A stretch of DNA of 64,000 bases from Rhodamnia argentea (GCF_020921035.1 NC_063158.1:13622001-13686000); one strand, 5' to 3'; shown: positions 46,666 through 59,232, counted from the first letter of the stretch. Translations and numbers: made by a program. The notes: generated from the letters alone by a model not told the origin.

Positions 46666-48299
46666 CTTTGTTTGAGTACAACCTCTGTTTACTGGATATT
46701 TGGACGGTTTGTCATTTTTGGTTCTCCTCAAAGTCTATAGGGCTGATACACATGCGCTGAGAAACTCTGTTCGTTTGTGTTCACCGTGCGGTGTTGACTC
46801 AAGTTATTGCTGAGACTTGGGCCATGTCTATGCAACCTAGCTTCTGCAGGTGGTTGAAACAAATCCCGGAGGGAGGAAGCAATATGAGAGGCACAGCGTT
46901 TTCCTCGTGTGGTTGCTTTTGCCTTTTGTGGGTTGGTCAAAACAGAAAATTGAGATTGAGGACTTGACAAGATGGCACAGTTTTACTCTCATTTGACTTG
47001 CAAAAAGGAAATGCTGCTGCTCAAATTTCTGTGAGGATTTGCACGTAAGCGCTATGCCTAAAGTGGAATGAGATTAGTTGATTGGCTTGTACAAAGATGG
47101 CTCTTAAAGCCTGCATTTGATTTTTTTTGCTGCGCGGTAGCTGTTCAGTTTGATCAAAGCAATGAAAATATTGTATCCGCATATGGATGGGTAGGGCATT
47201 CTTATTCTTTCCTGACGAAATGTTAAAAGAAGTTACGAGCTGTTCTGTCTTCATCGAAAGGTTTGTATGCTCGTGCTACCATGTAGATAATTGCTCAACA
47301 GTGAGTTGTTTGCCTTATGGTCACAGATTAAGGATGTTCACAAACTGTCTTTATTTATTGCAACTTCACTATTGTACTCAGAAAAGCTCCAGCTTCTTCT
47401 TGTACACTCAAATGGAGGAGTTCTTCCTCTGAGAAAGAACCTTGCCACCCTGCAGTTATGACTTGGTCAAAACAGATTCGGCTGTGACAAAGGATATGAC
47501 AAAACTAGAACTGTAAGCTAAGTACCGGAGTATCATATTTTAAACCCTGAAGCTCAGTTCTGCTTTTTGGAGGAGTTGTACTAATTGATTGTCATATATG
47601 AAATATGTTTAACCAACTCTAATGTTCTGTGAACTTCTATATGGGTTGATTGGACCCTATTACCAGTCAAAAGTAAATGTTACCATGCGCAGGCGACCAC
47701 AGGTGCTCTAAGGAAAATGTTGGTAGAGTGTCTCGGAACAATTGTTTAAACTTATTAAATATTTTTTTATATTGCAACTCTGATGTTCGGTACAATTAGT
47801 TCCTTAAAATGTGTACTTTTTCGGTATCCAACATGATTTGATGAGCATCTTTTCTGTTTTGAAGCTTTTAACTGGTGCTGTTAAGGTAATTGTTAACAAT
47901 ACCCTCTTGGAATGTATCAGGGGTTGTGCTCTCAGTGACCAAAAGACAAGATTTTAATCAACCCATGAAAGGTACTACTAGCTTGCTGGACCTCTTATTG
48001 CTCCAGCAGTATCTGTTGAATTTCAGGTGTCATAATTTGCTCTTTGGCAGTTGTCTCCTTAGTATGATTATGACCAGAATACTAAAGTTAATAACTACTG
48101 CTAGAGTAATAGCAATGGATCTTTTAGAGCAGCCTCCTTCCACCTTCACTCCTCCTACTTAAACGTCTGTCCTCTCTCATTTTCACTAATAAAAAAAAAA
48201 TGGTTAGATTAGTCACAGCTTCAAAAATCGATGCCCGATTTCTGTTGCCAGAAAATAAGCACTTCTCCTATCCAAAAGGAAAAAAGAGGAGAAAAAGAA
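46666..48299. other. Intergenic, 3' flank of the PPR gene
   Basis: Includes the PPR 3' UTR. Short ORFs only (up to about 90 codons), none with a domain I recognise. Confidence 0.45.
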
Positions 48300-49800
48300 T
48301 CACTTATTTCTTGGACAGAAGACTACAGTGTTGCCTACTGATAGGAATGGAAGATTTGCGTCTTCCATTGCTAGTTCAAATCTGGTTTTTGTATCTGACT
48401 GCTTCTGTTTCTTGCATACCCTGGAGCTGCCCGGGGTCTGCAATCTTTTCGGCTTCACTAGATAATGCTTTCTCAACAAAGTTATGGAGGTCAAAACCTT
48501 CGAATCAGTGGGCCTCTTCCTGGCGAAAATCTCTTGCAAGATGATGCCGTAACCGTAGATATATCATATAACCATGTCCAGTCTCTTGGCTTCCCACTCC
48601 ATACTATGGAAACAAGTGAAAAACAGGAAAGGGGAAAACAGGACCTATGCAAATATAGAAGCACACTGTGCTATGAATTATGCGAATGCTCTGCGCTGCA
48701 CTCAAATGTAATTGATGAGCTACCTTGCTTTATGCGGGTGTATGTGTTTATCTCGACATATCTTACTAATCATTTCATCTTCTCCTTAAGTAGATGCATG
48801 TCTGTCATCCATGTCCCTAGAACAATTCCTAGAGATCATTCTTTCACCCTTGTCAATCCACCGCATTTTGATTGCATTATAGCCCCTGGGAAAGATCAGA
48901 TTCAGTCATGCAGCTCCACTTCACGACCTAAGATTTCAATTACTGGCCAATATGATGCCGAAGACACAAGCTTCATTTGAAGACCCCTGAAGAATGGTAC
49001 CCTGAATGTACTTGTCAAGATTTAACATATCAATTCTAGGAATTGTTCGAGGAAGCATAGTGAATCGGCATGCAAAAGCTGCGGTTGAGGTAGGATTCTC
49101 ATTCTTTTGACCTGTTTACTTTCGATTTTACTACAAGAGGGAAGCAAAAAGACTTGGAGGAGAAAGCACATAGAATTCAACTGGAGCAACATATTAAAGC
49201 CACTTACCCTAACAGAACTCTACAAATTTGCAAAGACTTGGCTGTTTGCCGCTGGAACTGATCTCGCCAATTCATCACCAATATGTGCAATAATATCGTC
49301 ATCGAGGATTGTTACCAAGCTTGAGATCGCAGTGAACTATAGGCTTCTCGCTATGGTGATGGAGATACGGTGAAGCATAAGCAACATTGATACCAATGCT
49401 TAGCCTTTAAAAGGCTCGAGTTGCTTGGCTCGTCACGTCCCTCGTTCTCTCCAGGAGTTAGATGTAGGCAATCCTCCAGGTTTCCATTGACCATAAATTC
49501 GTAGACTAGGGCCTTAAAATTGTCCACATCATTTAGCAATTCCTGAACAAGATGTCATGACCTTCACAAGATTACAATGTCTGATGTTTCTCAATGCCTC
49601 GCACTCATGCCATGAAAAAGCTTCGCCAAGACACCGATGAAAGAGATTTCTTGGAAGAGGTCGAAGCCGGATCGTGTCTATTATTCGCAACCCGCCAGAT
49701 TGAAAGAATCAACAACACCGTTAATCCTAACACTGATGACGCAATGGGTTCAACCGTTTTTGAAGTCTGGTTCTATTTTCTCCTCTTCGGAACCACTAGG
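48300..49800 (-). pseudogene. Degenerate LRR receptor kinase (kinase part)
   Basis: On the minus strand, from high to low coordinates: a membrane-spanning segment (VLGLTVLLILSIW, near 49720), then CEALRNIRHCNLVKVMT, NFKALVYEFMVNGNLEDCL, PYLHHHSEKPIVHCDLK, DDDIIAHIGDELARS, and YGYGIILQEIFARKRPTDS. These are kinase subdomains IV to XI of an LRR-XII kinase. The frame shifts at least four times (after the CSG motif, after LLKA, after HCDLK, and after RPTDS). The glycine-rich loop and catalytic lysine are missing. It is a dead relative of the two larger kinases here, not a direct copy. Confidence 0.8.
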
Positions 49801-49867
49801 ATGCATTGAGGAAGACGAAACTCGGGTTCTCCATGGCATAACTTCCCATTTCCAACTATGGCTGGCG

Positions 49868-49975
49868 GTGATGCTTAGCCGTGCGAGAGGTACTTCGTCT
49901 CTTGCAAACTGGAATTGAACTGTGATGCTTAGCCGTGCGAGAGGTACTTCGTCTCTTGCAAACTGGAATTGAACT
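49868..49975 (+). repeat. Perfect 54-bp tandem duplication
   Basis: The unit gtgatgcttagccgtgcgag... (54 bases) occurs twice without a mismatch, at 49868-49921 and 49922-49975. A multiple of three, so frame is kept across it. Confidence 0.95.
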
Positions 49976-50206
49976 GGGAGAACGAACTGATCTGTGCACA
50001 GTGCTTGAGTGCGATAGCTTATCACTTGTTGAGAGAGCATCTTGGACGTTTCTCTAAGCCCATGGGCCAAGCGCGCAATCATAGAAGAATGCAAGGAGCG
50101 TCTGGCTCAATTGAAGTTCGTAAAGATTGTCCATTGCCCACGTGAGTCCAATCAAGCTGCCGACTGGATTGCCAAAGCCCACCGCCGAAACATCTTGCAC
50201 CTCTAG
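49868..50206 (+). pseudogene. RNase H-like domain relic
   Basis: The plus strand reads VREVLRLLQTGIELGERTDL, TVLECDSLSLVERASWT and, after a frameshift, ERLAQLKFVKIVHCPRESNQ followed by AADWIAKAHRRNILHL and a TAG at 50204. These are the central and C-terminal elements of the same RNase H-like family as the ORF at 39898-41672. The N-terminal part is too decayed to delimit (traces near 49800). Broken by at least one frameshift and by the 54-bp duplication at its left end. Confidence 0.7.
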
Positions 50207-50375
50207 TTGGTTAACTTTACCATCTCAGCCTCTTTGGGATATTTTGTGTTCAGAAACTCATATGTTATGTTCATGGGGCTCCAAGTTGGACAACGATGGT
50301 CGACTAGCTCAGCTAGTTCGCGACGGAGCTTGCGGAGACACACAGCAGTAAGTTCAGGGGTTTATCACGGCTGAA

Positions 50376-51635
50376 CGACGACACGACTCATAGTGGGGAT
50401 TTCAATCTACGATGAATAGCAGCTCGTGGTTCGGTGATGGCTCGGCAACTCTCGAATTCACGGGCCGACCTACAAAACAAAAGCACGGGTGACGTCGATG
50501 GAGGGTGGTGAGTGATCTGGCTGCAACCGACGACATCGGATGGAGCTGCAGATTGCAACGACAGTGATTTCTGGCGCAGCAGATGGACCGGCGAGGGTCT
50601 CTGTCTATTCGCGGTCCACTGTCGTCGCGACGCAATGGCTAGCAGGGCTTGGTAGGGATGGAGACTCGACCTGTCGGGTGGTCGGGCAGCCACTGGTGGC
50701 TGTCGGCTTTGGTACGAGCGAGGCAGCCGGAGAGAGACGGTGTCTACTCGAGGAGGAGGCGACAGACCTCGTCATGGGCGAAGGCAGTGTAGCATTAGGT
50801 GAGGCACGGTAGCGGCTGAAGGGCCCGATAGCAATGGACGTCGTCAGTGTCGGGGATTCGATGACTGCTGGTCAGGGGCAGCAAAGGCTGCGCGAGGTGA
50901 TAGCGGACCGGGGGCGGCCACCGGGGATTCTCGACTGTGCTCTTCCTCTGTCTAATTCTCACGTGTATTTTCTGAGACTGAATTTCCGACCTAGAGTTTT
51001 TGCTAGGTTCAATTTTTGTCTATCTATGGAATAATCCCCCAAATTTTGGGTCTTTGCAATTTGATCATCAGGGACGAAATTTTGATCAATTAGACCCTCA
51101 CGTGGCGGGCCCGCCGATTGAATCGGCTTGGCTGACCTGTGGCTTCTTTCGCAGCTTGTCTGCTTCTTCTGTGCTTAATTGAGTTCTTTTTTCTTACTAA
51201 TTAAGCTTTAACCGAAGGCCCTTTTCCCCTAATTAAAGTTTAACGGGCTGAATCAAGCTCCAGTTAGGCCCTAATAGCCTTATGAATTTCGACACACACC
51301 CCCCTTGCAGGCTGAATTTTGCCTTGGTTCACACGTCGATTTCGAATCCATTTTCGCCACCGGTCCGATTAAAATGCAAGAACACATGCATGGATAAATT
51401 AAACTAAACTATATGAAAAATGATTTAAATATTTTTGCTAGGGACTATAGTTAGTCCCTAATTTTTTATGCAATAAATGACTAAATGAATTGCTAAAACT
51501 TGGGTGTCAACATTTAGGAACATAGGGCAATTCCTAACATCCTAGTATTTCGCGCAACAATTCAGCCACAGATAGCCTTCCCTAGTCAAACTGCACAAAC
51601 CTAGCTTTCCTTTTGAATCAAATTTCCTGTAGCTA
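50376..51635. other. Insert specific to block B copy 2, unclassified
   Basis: GC-rich to about 50960, then AT-rich with text such as tttgggtctttgcaatttgatc, which is common in LTR-retroelement flanks. I found no primer-binding site, paired LTRs or coding domain. The ORFs here (for example 50540-50812) are not recognisable. Confidence 0.35.
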
Positions 51636-52174
51636 AGGGTTTGTTTGGTAATTCTTTTGTTCCCGAAATAGAAAAAGAATATAAACCCATTTGTGTACGT
51701 GTTGATAGAGGAAAAGCAAGTCGCGACGCTGCGTTAATTGACTTTTTGTTCTCGGGAACAAAAACAGGAAGTAAAAGAAAGTAATTTCTTTATTATCGAG
51801 AACAAAAAGCGAAACAAAGTCATTTTATAAAAACAAGCTCAGTATAACTTAATACTCATATTTACAACCACGAGTCCACTGCCGGTCATTGTAGGTCATC
51901 AATTGCCATTGCCGTCGACGGCCGCCGCCGCCGCCGTTGACGGTCCTTATCGACTCCACTTGCTTTTTTATAATTAAATATAAAAAGTTAAGAATATAAA
52001 TTTTTTGGTTCATACCAAACAAATTTATATTCCTTTTATATTTCGGAAATAGAAACTTTGTGCAATTATTAAACGCGTTCTTCTATTTAGAAGTTGCCCT
52101 CAGAACAGAATAAAAAAAATATCATTCCTACTCAGAAATTATTCTCGGAACTAAAATGTTACCACACGTGTCCT
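51636..52174. mobile_element. MITE-like element
   Basis: The ends agggtttgtttggtaa (left) and, reversed, aggacacgtgtggtaa (right) form imperfect terminal repeats. Internal text alternates tttgttcccg and cgggaacaaa. The right half is also seen in block B copy 1 (31190-31282). A short GCC-repeat lies at about 51918-51940. Confidence 0.55.
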
Positions 52175-52560
52175 AATTGATAGCAATTCGTACTAGAAAC
52201 CATAAAAAGAAGAAGCAGCAGCAGCATGGCAATTTATTTCGAATTCATTTTATTATACTACAGCACCAAAACAAAGTTTTAGTAAACTTACAGTACTCAA
52301 TAATGTGCGTGCACATTACGGGCCTTGTGCCAGCTTAAAACATTTACACATACGGATGGTGAAAGACAACAACTATCATCTTGAAGGAAAGATCTTCAGT
52401 TATGTATTTTACCTGCAAGTTTCTTTTTCTTTGGTCATAATTTTACTCGCACGTTTGCGTTTGCATAAGCAATACTGAATGTATAGCGACAGGAGAAGAG
52501 ACAAGTTCTAACAAAATTTATGCTATAGAGTAGAGACCTGTTGTTTCATTGTCGTCCGAG

Positions 52561-55500
52561 TTAACCCCGTGCAAAGAGTTTCTCTCTGATCTTTCGCGGC
52601 TGATTTGCAGCTCCGCTGATGCTCATCCGCCTTCCGGGCACTTCATCGGAGCAAACGACTCCAATATTGTATACTGTAACCAAGCACTCTTGAAATATGC
52701 CGTCGCTTTCGGAGAGCCAATGCTGAGGACCGTTGGGGCTTGAATGATTCTCTCTTTCTTGGAGCGGAATGCGATCCGTAATTTCCAGCACTCGTTCGTG
52801 CAAAGCTTCTGCCACAAAGCTATGAAGAGTCAAATTGTCTCCGAAGGTGTCATCGGTGGGACTCAACCCCGTGAACATCTCCAATAAGAAGATGCCGTAT
52901 CTGTAGACGTCGCCTTCTCTTGACACCTTGCATCCCATCATATATTCTGCCACAAATGTAGATTATAGTGCAGGTGAACTTTTGGAGTGCGGATCATTAA
53001 AGCAGAGTGTAATGGGCGTTAGAGTTATAATGTGGCTACAAAACTCACAAAAAGACCCATCAACATCTTTTACCTAAATAAACTTTCTTGCTTTGAAAGA
53101 GAGATTACCTGGTGGAGCAAAACCGATTGTTCCTCCGATGCCCACCGAGCTCGTCCGATTAGCCACGGTATCTGAGGATGATCCAAGGAGGAACTTTGCC
53201 AATCCAAAGTCACCAACATGGGCGACCATCTCAGCATCTAAGAGGATATTGCTCGGCTTTAGATCACAATGTACGATGGGGATGTGGCACTGGTGATGAA
53301 GATAATCCGGTGCAGAGGCGACATCAATAGCAATGTTTATCCTTTGAAAGAAATTCAATGTCCGGGTAGGCTCATTCCTATGAGATGGTGTTGGGTTTGG
53401 GTGTAACCACCTTTCGAGGCTTCCATTTTCCATGTACTCATAAACTAAGGCCTTAAAATCATTTTGCCGATGATCAATACCCGAGCAAACTGTCAATATC
53501 TTTAGAAGATTTCGATGTCTCACGTTCCTTAATGCCTCGCACTCCGCCAGGAAGCTCTTCAGAGCACCACGATGCACTAAATGAAGCACCTTCACCGCAA
53601 CGGTTGTACCATTCTCCTTAAGCATCCCCTTGTAAACAGAGCCAAAGTTTCCAACACCGATCAAATTCATTGAAGAAAAATCATCGGTTGCTTTTAAGAG
53701 TGCTCGATAAGATATGTTTGGACATGAGTCGTCCATGGAAGTTGAAATCGGTTCTTTTACTTTCTTCTTCAACCAACGAAGATATAGAAAAACCAGAACA
53801 AGAGCTATTCCAAGAATGACAAAAGTAGCACAAGCCGACGATACCAATACATGGATTTTTCTTCTCTTGGAGCGTTTGGAGATGCACTTGGGGAGGTGAA
53901 ATGTTGGCAATCCCCCACAAAGCTCATCGTTCCCAATAATAGAAGTTGCGGTAGCATTCTTAAAGACTCCTTCAAGCGGTAGCATGCCTTCAAAGCTATT
54001 GTAAGACAAATTCAAAAGTTTCGGGGACCGAAATAATGCTAAAAATTCCGGGATCCGACCTGTCAAATTGTTGCGTGAAAGATCTAGTTCTTCAATACCT
54101 CCTAACGATTTGATCGATTGCGGAATGGACCCACGGAAAAAATTTCCCCCCATCCTCGGCGTGGTCAATCCAGTACAATCCCCTAAACTATTTGGGATTT
54201 CACCTACCAACATGTTGTCGGAGATGTCTAACTCGGTCAGAGTCTTCAAGTTCCCTACTTCCATGGGTAGAACCCCACTCGGATGGTTCCAAGACAAGGC
54301 CAAAACGATTGTTATCGAGGAAAGACCTATGAGCTGTGGGGGTATGGTACCGCTGAGATTATTATTAGAAAGATCAAGCCACTGCAGAGATTGACACTTT
54401 GATAGATGTGAAGGAATTTCCCCATGAAAGTTGTTCCAAGCGAGACCTAGTGTGATCAACTTGGTTAGATTTCCTAAAGAAGTTGGGATCGTCCCTCCCA
54501 GGTTGTTATCCGTTAACAGCAATGCCCCTAAATTTTGTAGATTCCCGAAATTTGAGGGGACCTCGCTTGAAAACTTGTTGGCATACATATTTAAATGGTC
54601 CAGGTTGACTAGACTTCCAATCTCTCCAGGAATCTCACCAAACATAAGGTTCTCATTCACATAGAACCACTTGAGAGCGTGCGAGAAATTACCTATGCAT
54701 TTGGGCAATGCCCCGCCGAGTCTGTTTCGATTAATTCCGAAGAACCGTAAATCGGTGGAGTTTGTCAATGAGCATACGAAGCTCAAGTCTTCAGCATTCC
54801 CACTTCCCAGCTGGTTATCAAAGATGGCAAAATACCAAAGCCAAGGCATATTTCCGAAAGAAGGCACTTTCCCCGAAAGCTTGTTCGCTCCGGATTGAAT
54901 AACCTCTAGCTTTGTCCAATTGGACACCGAGGGAGGAATCGGTCCCTCAAGTTGGTTCTTGGCAATGCTGAAAATTTGAAGATTTGGGAGCGTCAAGCCT
55001 AAGCCGGCAGGAAGACTCCCTTGTATCGGGCTGTCTAAAGCGCCGAACTGGATCAGAGAGGAGAGATTGAGCAATGAAGGCGGAATTGTACCGGAGAATC
55101 TGTTTCCCAAGACAGTGATAGTATGTAAACTTGTCGGGCGGCCAAGATCTTCGGGAATGCTCCCGCCCAAGTTATTTTCCGTGAGTTGAAGAACCCGCAG
55201 TGAAGATAAGTTCCCAAAGGAGGAAGGCACATTCCCGGAGAGCGCATTTTTATAAAAGGACAAAAATCGTAGCTTCGATAATGAACCGAGTTACGTGGGA
55301 ATTGCTCCGGTTAGTTGGTTGAATGGAATGCCGACGACTTCGAGCTTTGAGCAAGCCGACATGTTTCTGGGAATTTCGTTGGCCGGTGAATTGTTGCCTA
55401 GCCGTAGGAAACGCGGGCGGCGCAACCGCCCCACTTGCGGAGGGATTTCTCGAACGAGACTATTATTCCGGAGATGAATTTCACTCAAGAAGCTTAGGTT

Positions 55501-55803
55501 TCCGATGTGAGGAGAGATGGGCCCCGAGAGTCCTAGCGATGTCAAGTTCGGGACCGTGACCCTCCGGTGTCTCGGGCCGCATGTGACACCGTGCCAATGG
55601 CAAAACCCGATGGTGTCATTCCACGAGGCAAGCGCCCCGTAAGGGTCTTTGGCTGCGGCCTTAAATGCGAGCAGCGCGAGTTTGTCGGTTTCATTTGTGG
55701 CGGAGGAGGCTTGGACAAAGCACGGTGCAAGAGCAAGAGACGAGAGAAGGAAGCGGCAAGCCGGTGCCGGATCTTGCGCAAAACCGAAGTGCCCAAGTTC
55801 CAT
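52561..55803 (-). pseudogene. LRR receptor-like kinase (XII type), copy 2, same stop at codon 171
   Basis: Exon 1 55803-53109 (2695 bases) and exon 2 52946-52561 (386 bases), exactly the lengths of copy 1, again 1027 codons. Domain order is the same: signal region, LRRNT, about 20 LRRs, paired cysteines, transmembrane helix, non-RD kinase with GVGNFGSVYKG, VAVKVL, HCDLKPSN and DFGLAK. A TAA at 55291-55293 (codon 171) is shared with copy 1. The two differ by many substitutions (for example SALDYLHH against SAPDYLHH, VYDYGI against VYRYGI) but by no indel and no other stop. Substitution P for L before DYLHH is unusual in this helix. Function is uncertain for the same reasons as copy 1. Confidence 0.88.
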
Positions 55804-56079
55804 AGCTCGAGCGGAAGTTCGTAGAAATGAAAGGAAGGAGGGAGCTCAAGACTTTAAGAGGAAACTGTGAAGGGCCTTTCTGGTTTTCCTTTCCCACGTT
55901 GCAGACAAGCCCAAACGACAACTAATTGGGTTGTTGTCTCGTGCATCCAAGTTGCACTACTTGCTCCTCCAAACCGTCCCAAGCAAAACGAATCTTGACT
56001 CGGATCGTGATTGGGAAGTGAGTGAAGGCGGCCTACCCAATAATTCACTCTCATCTCTTTCCATACACATTGGAAAAAG

Positions 56080-58729
56080 ACTTTTGACAGGCTATGTGTT
56101 GCATCCGGAGCTGTTGGATGACCGTTGATGCATGTACCTGATATTTTCTCGTAGGCAAAGCCTTGCCCGACCTCACACGGTACTAATTGTGTTAAGCTTA
56201 TCATCAATTTTTTTTCACATTTTCTTTTTCTTTTTTGTGTTTGTTATTTGTCGCCCATAAATTTGTGGCTGGCATTTGACCGTCCACCGTCAAATGATAG
56301 TAGACGGTTAGGCTAACAAGCCCCTCTCTCTCTCTTAAGCGGACCTCGTAGTCTCTCCCGTAAGCGGACCCGGCAGACCTTGACACTTCCATTCTTTTCA
56401 TCTACGTTGGCAAAGACTTTTGATTTGACAAGCTATGCATGCATCCAAAGTCAACTGGACCATCCTAGCTGTCATGTCCCATAATTTGTCGACGCTCGCA
56501 TGATTCCGTGAAAAACTCCTCCGTCCTCTATTTTGTGCATTTCGTTTTCCGTTTTCTCCGTTTTTTTTTTAGTTTTTGAATTTTGGAAATAACGCTGGTC
56601 CTGTTTCATATTTCCTGAAACTTTTTCTCTGTCCGCCACGTGGGATGCCCTTGCAGCACTTCCCGACGACGTCAACGCCTCGCTTTACATTTTCGTTCAG
56701 ATTTTAACGGAACGGAACAATGAAAAATAAATGATTCAAGAACCAGATTGGCCAAAACACGAATTCAGGCTTGTCGTTGCACAAATCGAAGCCTTTGCAT
56801 TAGCAAAATTGATATAAGTAGTAAGCCTCCGAAAGAACAGTGCCGGGGAATTCGCACTTACACCCTTGGGGAAATCCAATACATAGAAGTTACATTATCG
56901 AGATGTGAGATTGGTTATACTGACCCATGCTTAGATAACACCTGCTATGCGCATCGAGTGTCGACACATATCCTTTTAACCGCCGCATACCAGAAGGCTT
57001 AACCTGAAATCTATACATCCTTATTTAACTTGTTCAAATATGCCTTGAGTTTGAGTCCGTGAAGGTGGTCGACTTTTGATTATCTTTTGCGGTGGGATAA
57101 ATATGAATCTTCTAAAGGTTTATTTCTATATTCTCCTTACTTGACGTTTTCCGGTCAAAGTCTGATTATGTGCTAGAGTCGCCGAGGTAATAAAAGGAAA
57201 AAGGAAAGTCCAAACTTGGACTTGTTGACCAAATCAATCTCCCACTCACGTGAGAACTCGGTTTCATGTATACTCTCCCTTAATTCGGATGTCTTTTTTG
57301 TTAGGTATGCACTCCCCTTGATTTAAGTATCATTTATCTCAACTTGAATTTCCATTAATGCTTAACTTCATATGTGGTCTCTTTTTCCGGATAGAACCAT
57401 AAAATCTGACATTGGGCACGTGTTGCTACACCATAATGTACCCCAAATTCGAGCTTGTTAATATATCCAAGTTAGACCTACTTTTACTCAAAAGTTTAAT
57501 CCAATGAATTATCGGATAACTTGGATATATTAACTGATCAACACCACACTATTTCTCCAACGTAAGACTTCTCTAACACAACTCACACATATATCTTGAC
57601 ACACCCACCTTAGTAACAATGTCGCCCGTATCCGCTTCAACTTATAGCTCTAGGATCAGAGAGCAGTCCCCGATATCCATTTATTTTGCTCTAGAACTAA
57701 GCGATGGTAAGCCACTATTCCTAGTCAAGCTGCAGAATCCAAGCTGTCCTCCGAATCTAATTCCCAACAGCTAATTGATTGCAATTCGTCTCAAGGAGCA
57801 ACATCCAAGTAAAATGACAAAAAGAAGCAAGGTAATTTGATTTGGATTTATTTTAAAACACTATAGCACCAAAACAGAGTGCTAAGTAAAATGACAGTGC
57901 TTAAGAATGTGTGTGCATCGCAGGCCTTATGCTCGATTCGAAACATGTTCAGAATCGGACGGCAAATGATAATCAACTATCATCTTTAAACAAAGATCTT
58001 AAGATAGATATTATACCTGTACATTTTCCTTTGTGCTGTAAGAGAGAGAAGGGGGGCGATTTGGTCAAAAGATGTGCTTTTAACTAAAATTGGTGTGGAA
58101 ATAACGTCACCCTTGTGGTTTATTTTCTAAGATAAGATATATGATTTTAATTGTTCCATTAAAACATCTTATTGTTGTAGAGTTTTGGAAATCTAGTCAA
58201 TTTTAGTAAGTTCCGGTTTAATATTTGTGTTGATATTGATTCGTGTTTGTCAATTTTAGCAAGCACCAGCCCATTAATAAGAATCTATACATTGACTACT
58301 AATCGAATTCGGTCCCACGATATCGGATACTAATAGTATCTTGACTCGGATCGTGATTGGGCAGTGAGTGAAGCCAATTCACTCTCATCTCTTTCCATCC
58401 ACGTTGGAAAAGACTTTTGACAGGCTATGTGTGCATCCAGAGTCGCCGGAAGACGTTGACACATGTGCTAATATTTTCTCGTAGGAAAAGTCTTGCTCGA
58501 CCGCACACGGTATAAACCGTGTTAAGCTTGCCATCAATTTATTTTTCACAATTTCTCTTTTTTGTTTGTTTGTTTGTTTGTTCGTTATTTGCCAGCCACT
58601 GGGCGGTCGGGCTAGCAAGCCTCTTCCTCGTAAGTAGACTTGGTAGACCCGGCCACTCCCATTCTTTTCATCTACGTTGGGAAAGACTTTTGACAGGCTG
58701 TGTATACAAATGTACATGCGTATCTTAAC
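56080..58729. repeat. Upstream repeat modules of kinase copy 2
   Basis: The module with ggcaaagccttgcccg / ggaaaagtcttgctcg and cacacggta recurs at about 56080-56230 and 58410-58560. Its companion (catctacgttgg..gacttttgacaagct) occurs at about 56400-56450 and 58672-58729. From 58336 the array restarts, giving a partial third block without kinase coding sequence. Confidence 0.7.
57850..58020 (-). repeat. Relic of a receptor-kinase 3' end
   Basis: Same 3'-end sequence as downstream of the intact-length kinases, including aactatcatctttaaac and aaagatctt. No coding sequence adjoins it. Confidence 0.7.
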
Positions 58730-58969
58730 ACACCCACCGTAGTAACAATATTGCCCGTATCCGACTAAACTTATAGCTCCAGGATCAGAGAGCAGTCCCC
58801 GATATCCATTTATTTTGCTCTAGAATTAAGCGGTGGTAAGCCACTATTCCTAGTCAAGCTGCAGAATCCAAGCTGTCCTCCGAATCTGATTCCCGACGAC
58901 TAGTTGATTGGAATTCGTCTTAAGGAGCATCATACAAGTAAAATGACAAAAAGGAGCAAGGTAATTTGA

Positions 58970-59150
58970 TTTGGATTTATTTTAAAACACTATAACACCA
59001 AAACAGGGGGCTTAGTAAATTGACAGTGCTCAAGAATGTGTGCGCATCGCGAGGCTTATGCTTAATTCGAAATATGTACGGAATCGGATGGCAAATGATA
59101 ATCAACTATCATCTTTAAACAAAGATCTTCAGTTATATATATTTTACATG
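58970..59150 (-). repeat. Relic of a receptor-kinase 3' end
   Basis: Very close to the relic at 37650-37830, including the downstream GA repeat. It marks the end of the partial third block. Confidence 0.7.
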
Positions 59151-59167
59151 TACATTTGCCTTTGTGC

Positions 59168-59169
<2 letters not shown>

Positions 59170-59230
<61 letters not shown>
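59170..59230. repeat. (GA)n microsatellite
   Basis: About 30 uninterrupted dinucleotide units; the counterpart at 37845-37866 has about 11. The Glu-Arg repeat ORF across it is an artefact. Confidence 0.97.

Positions 59231-59232
<2 letters not shown>

Larger units (their letters stand above)
50284..58335. repeat. Segmental duplication, block B (receptor-kinase block, copy 2)
   Basis: Co-linear with 31023-38475. The left edge has a short homologous stretch (50284-50375). About 1.6 kb of unrelated DNA follows, and homology resumes near 52020 through the kinase, the upstream modules and a kinase 3'-end relic. Confidence 0.85.
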
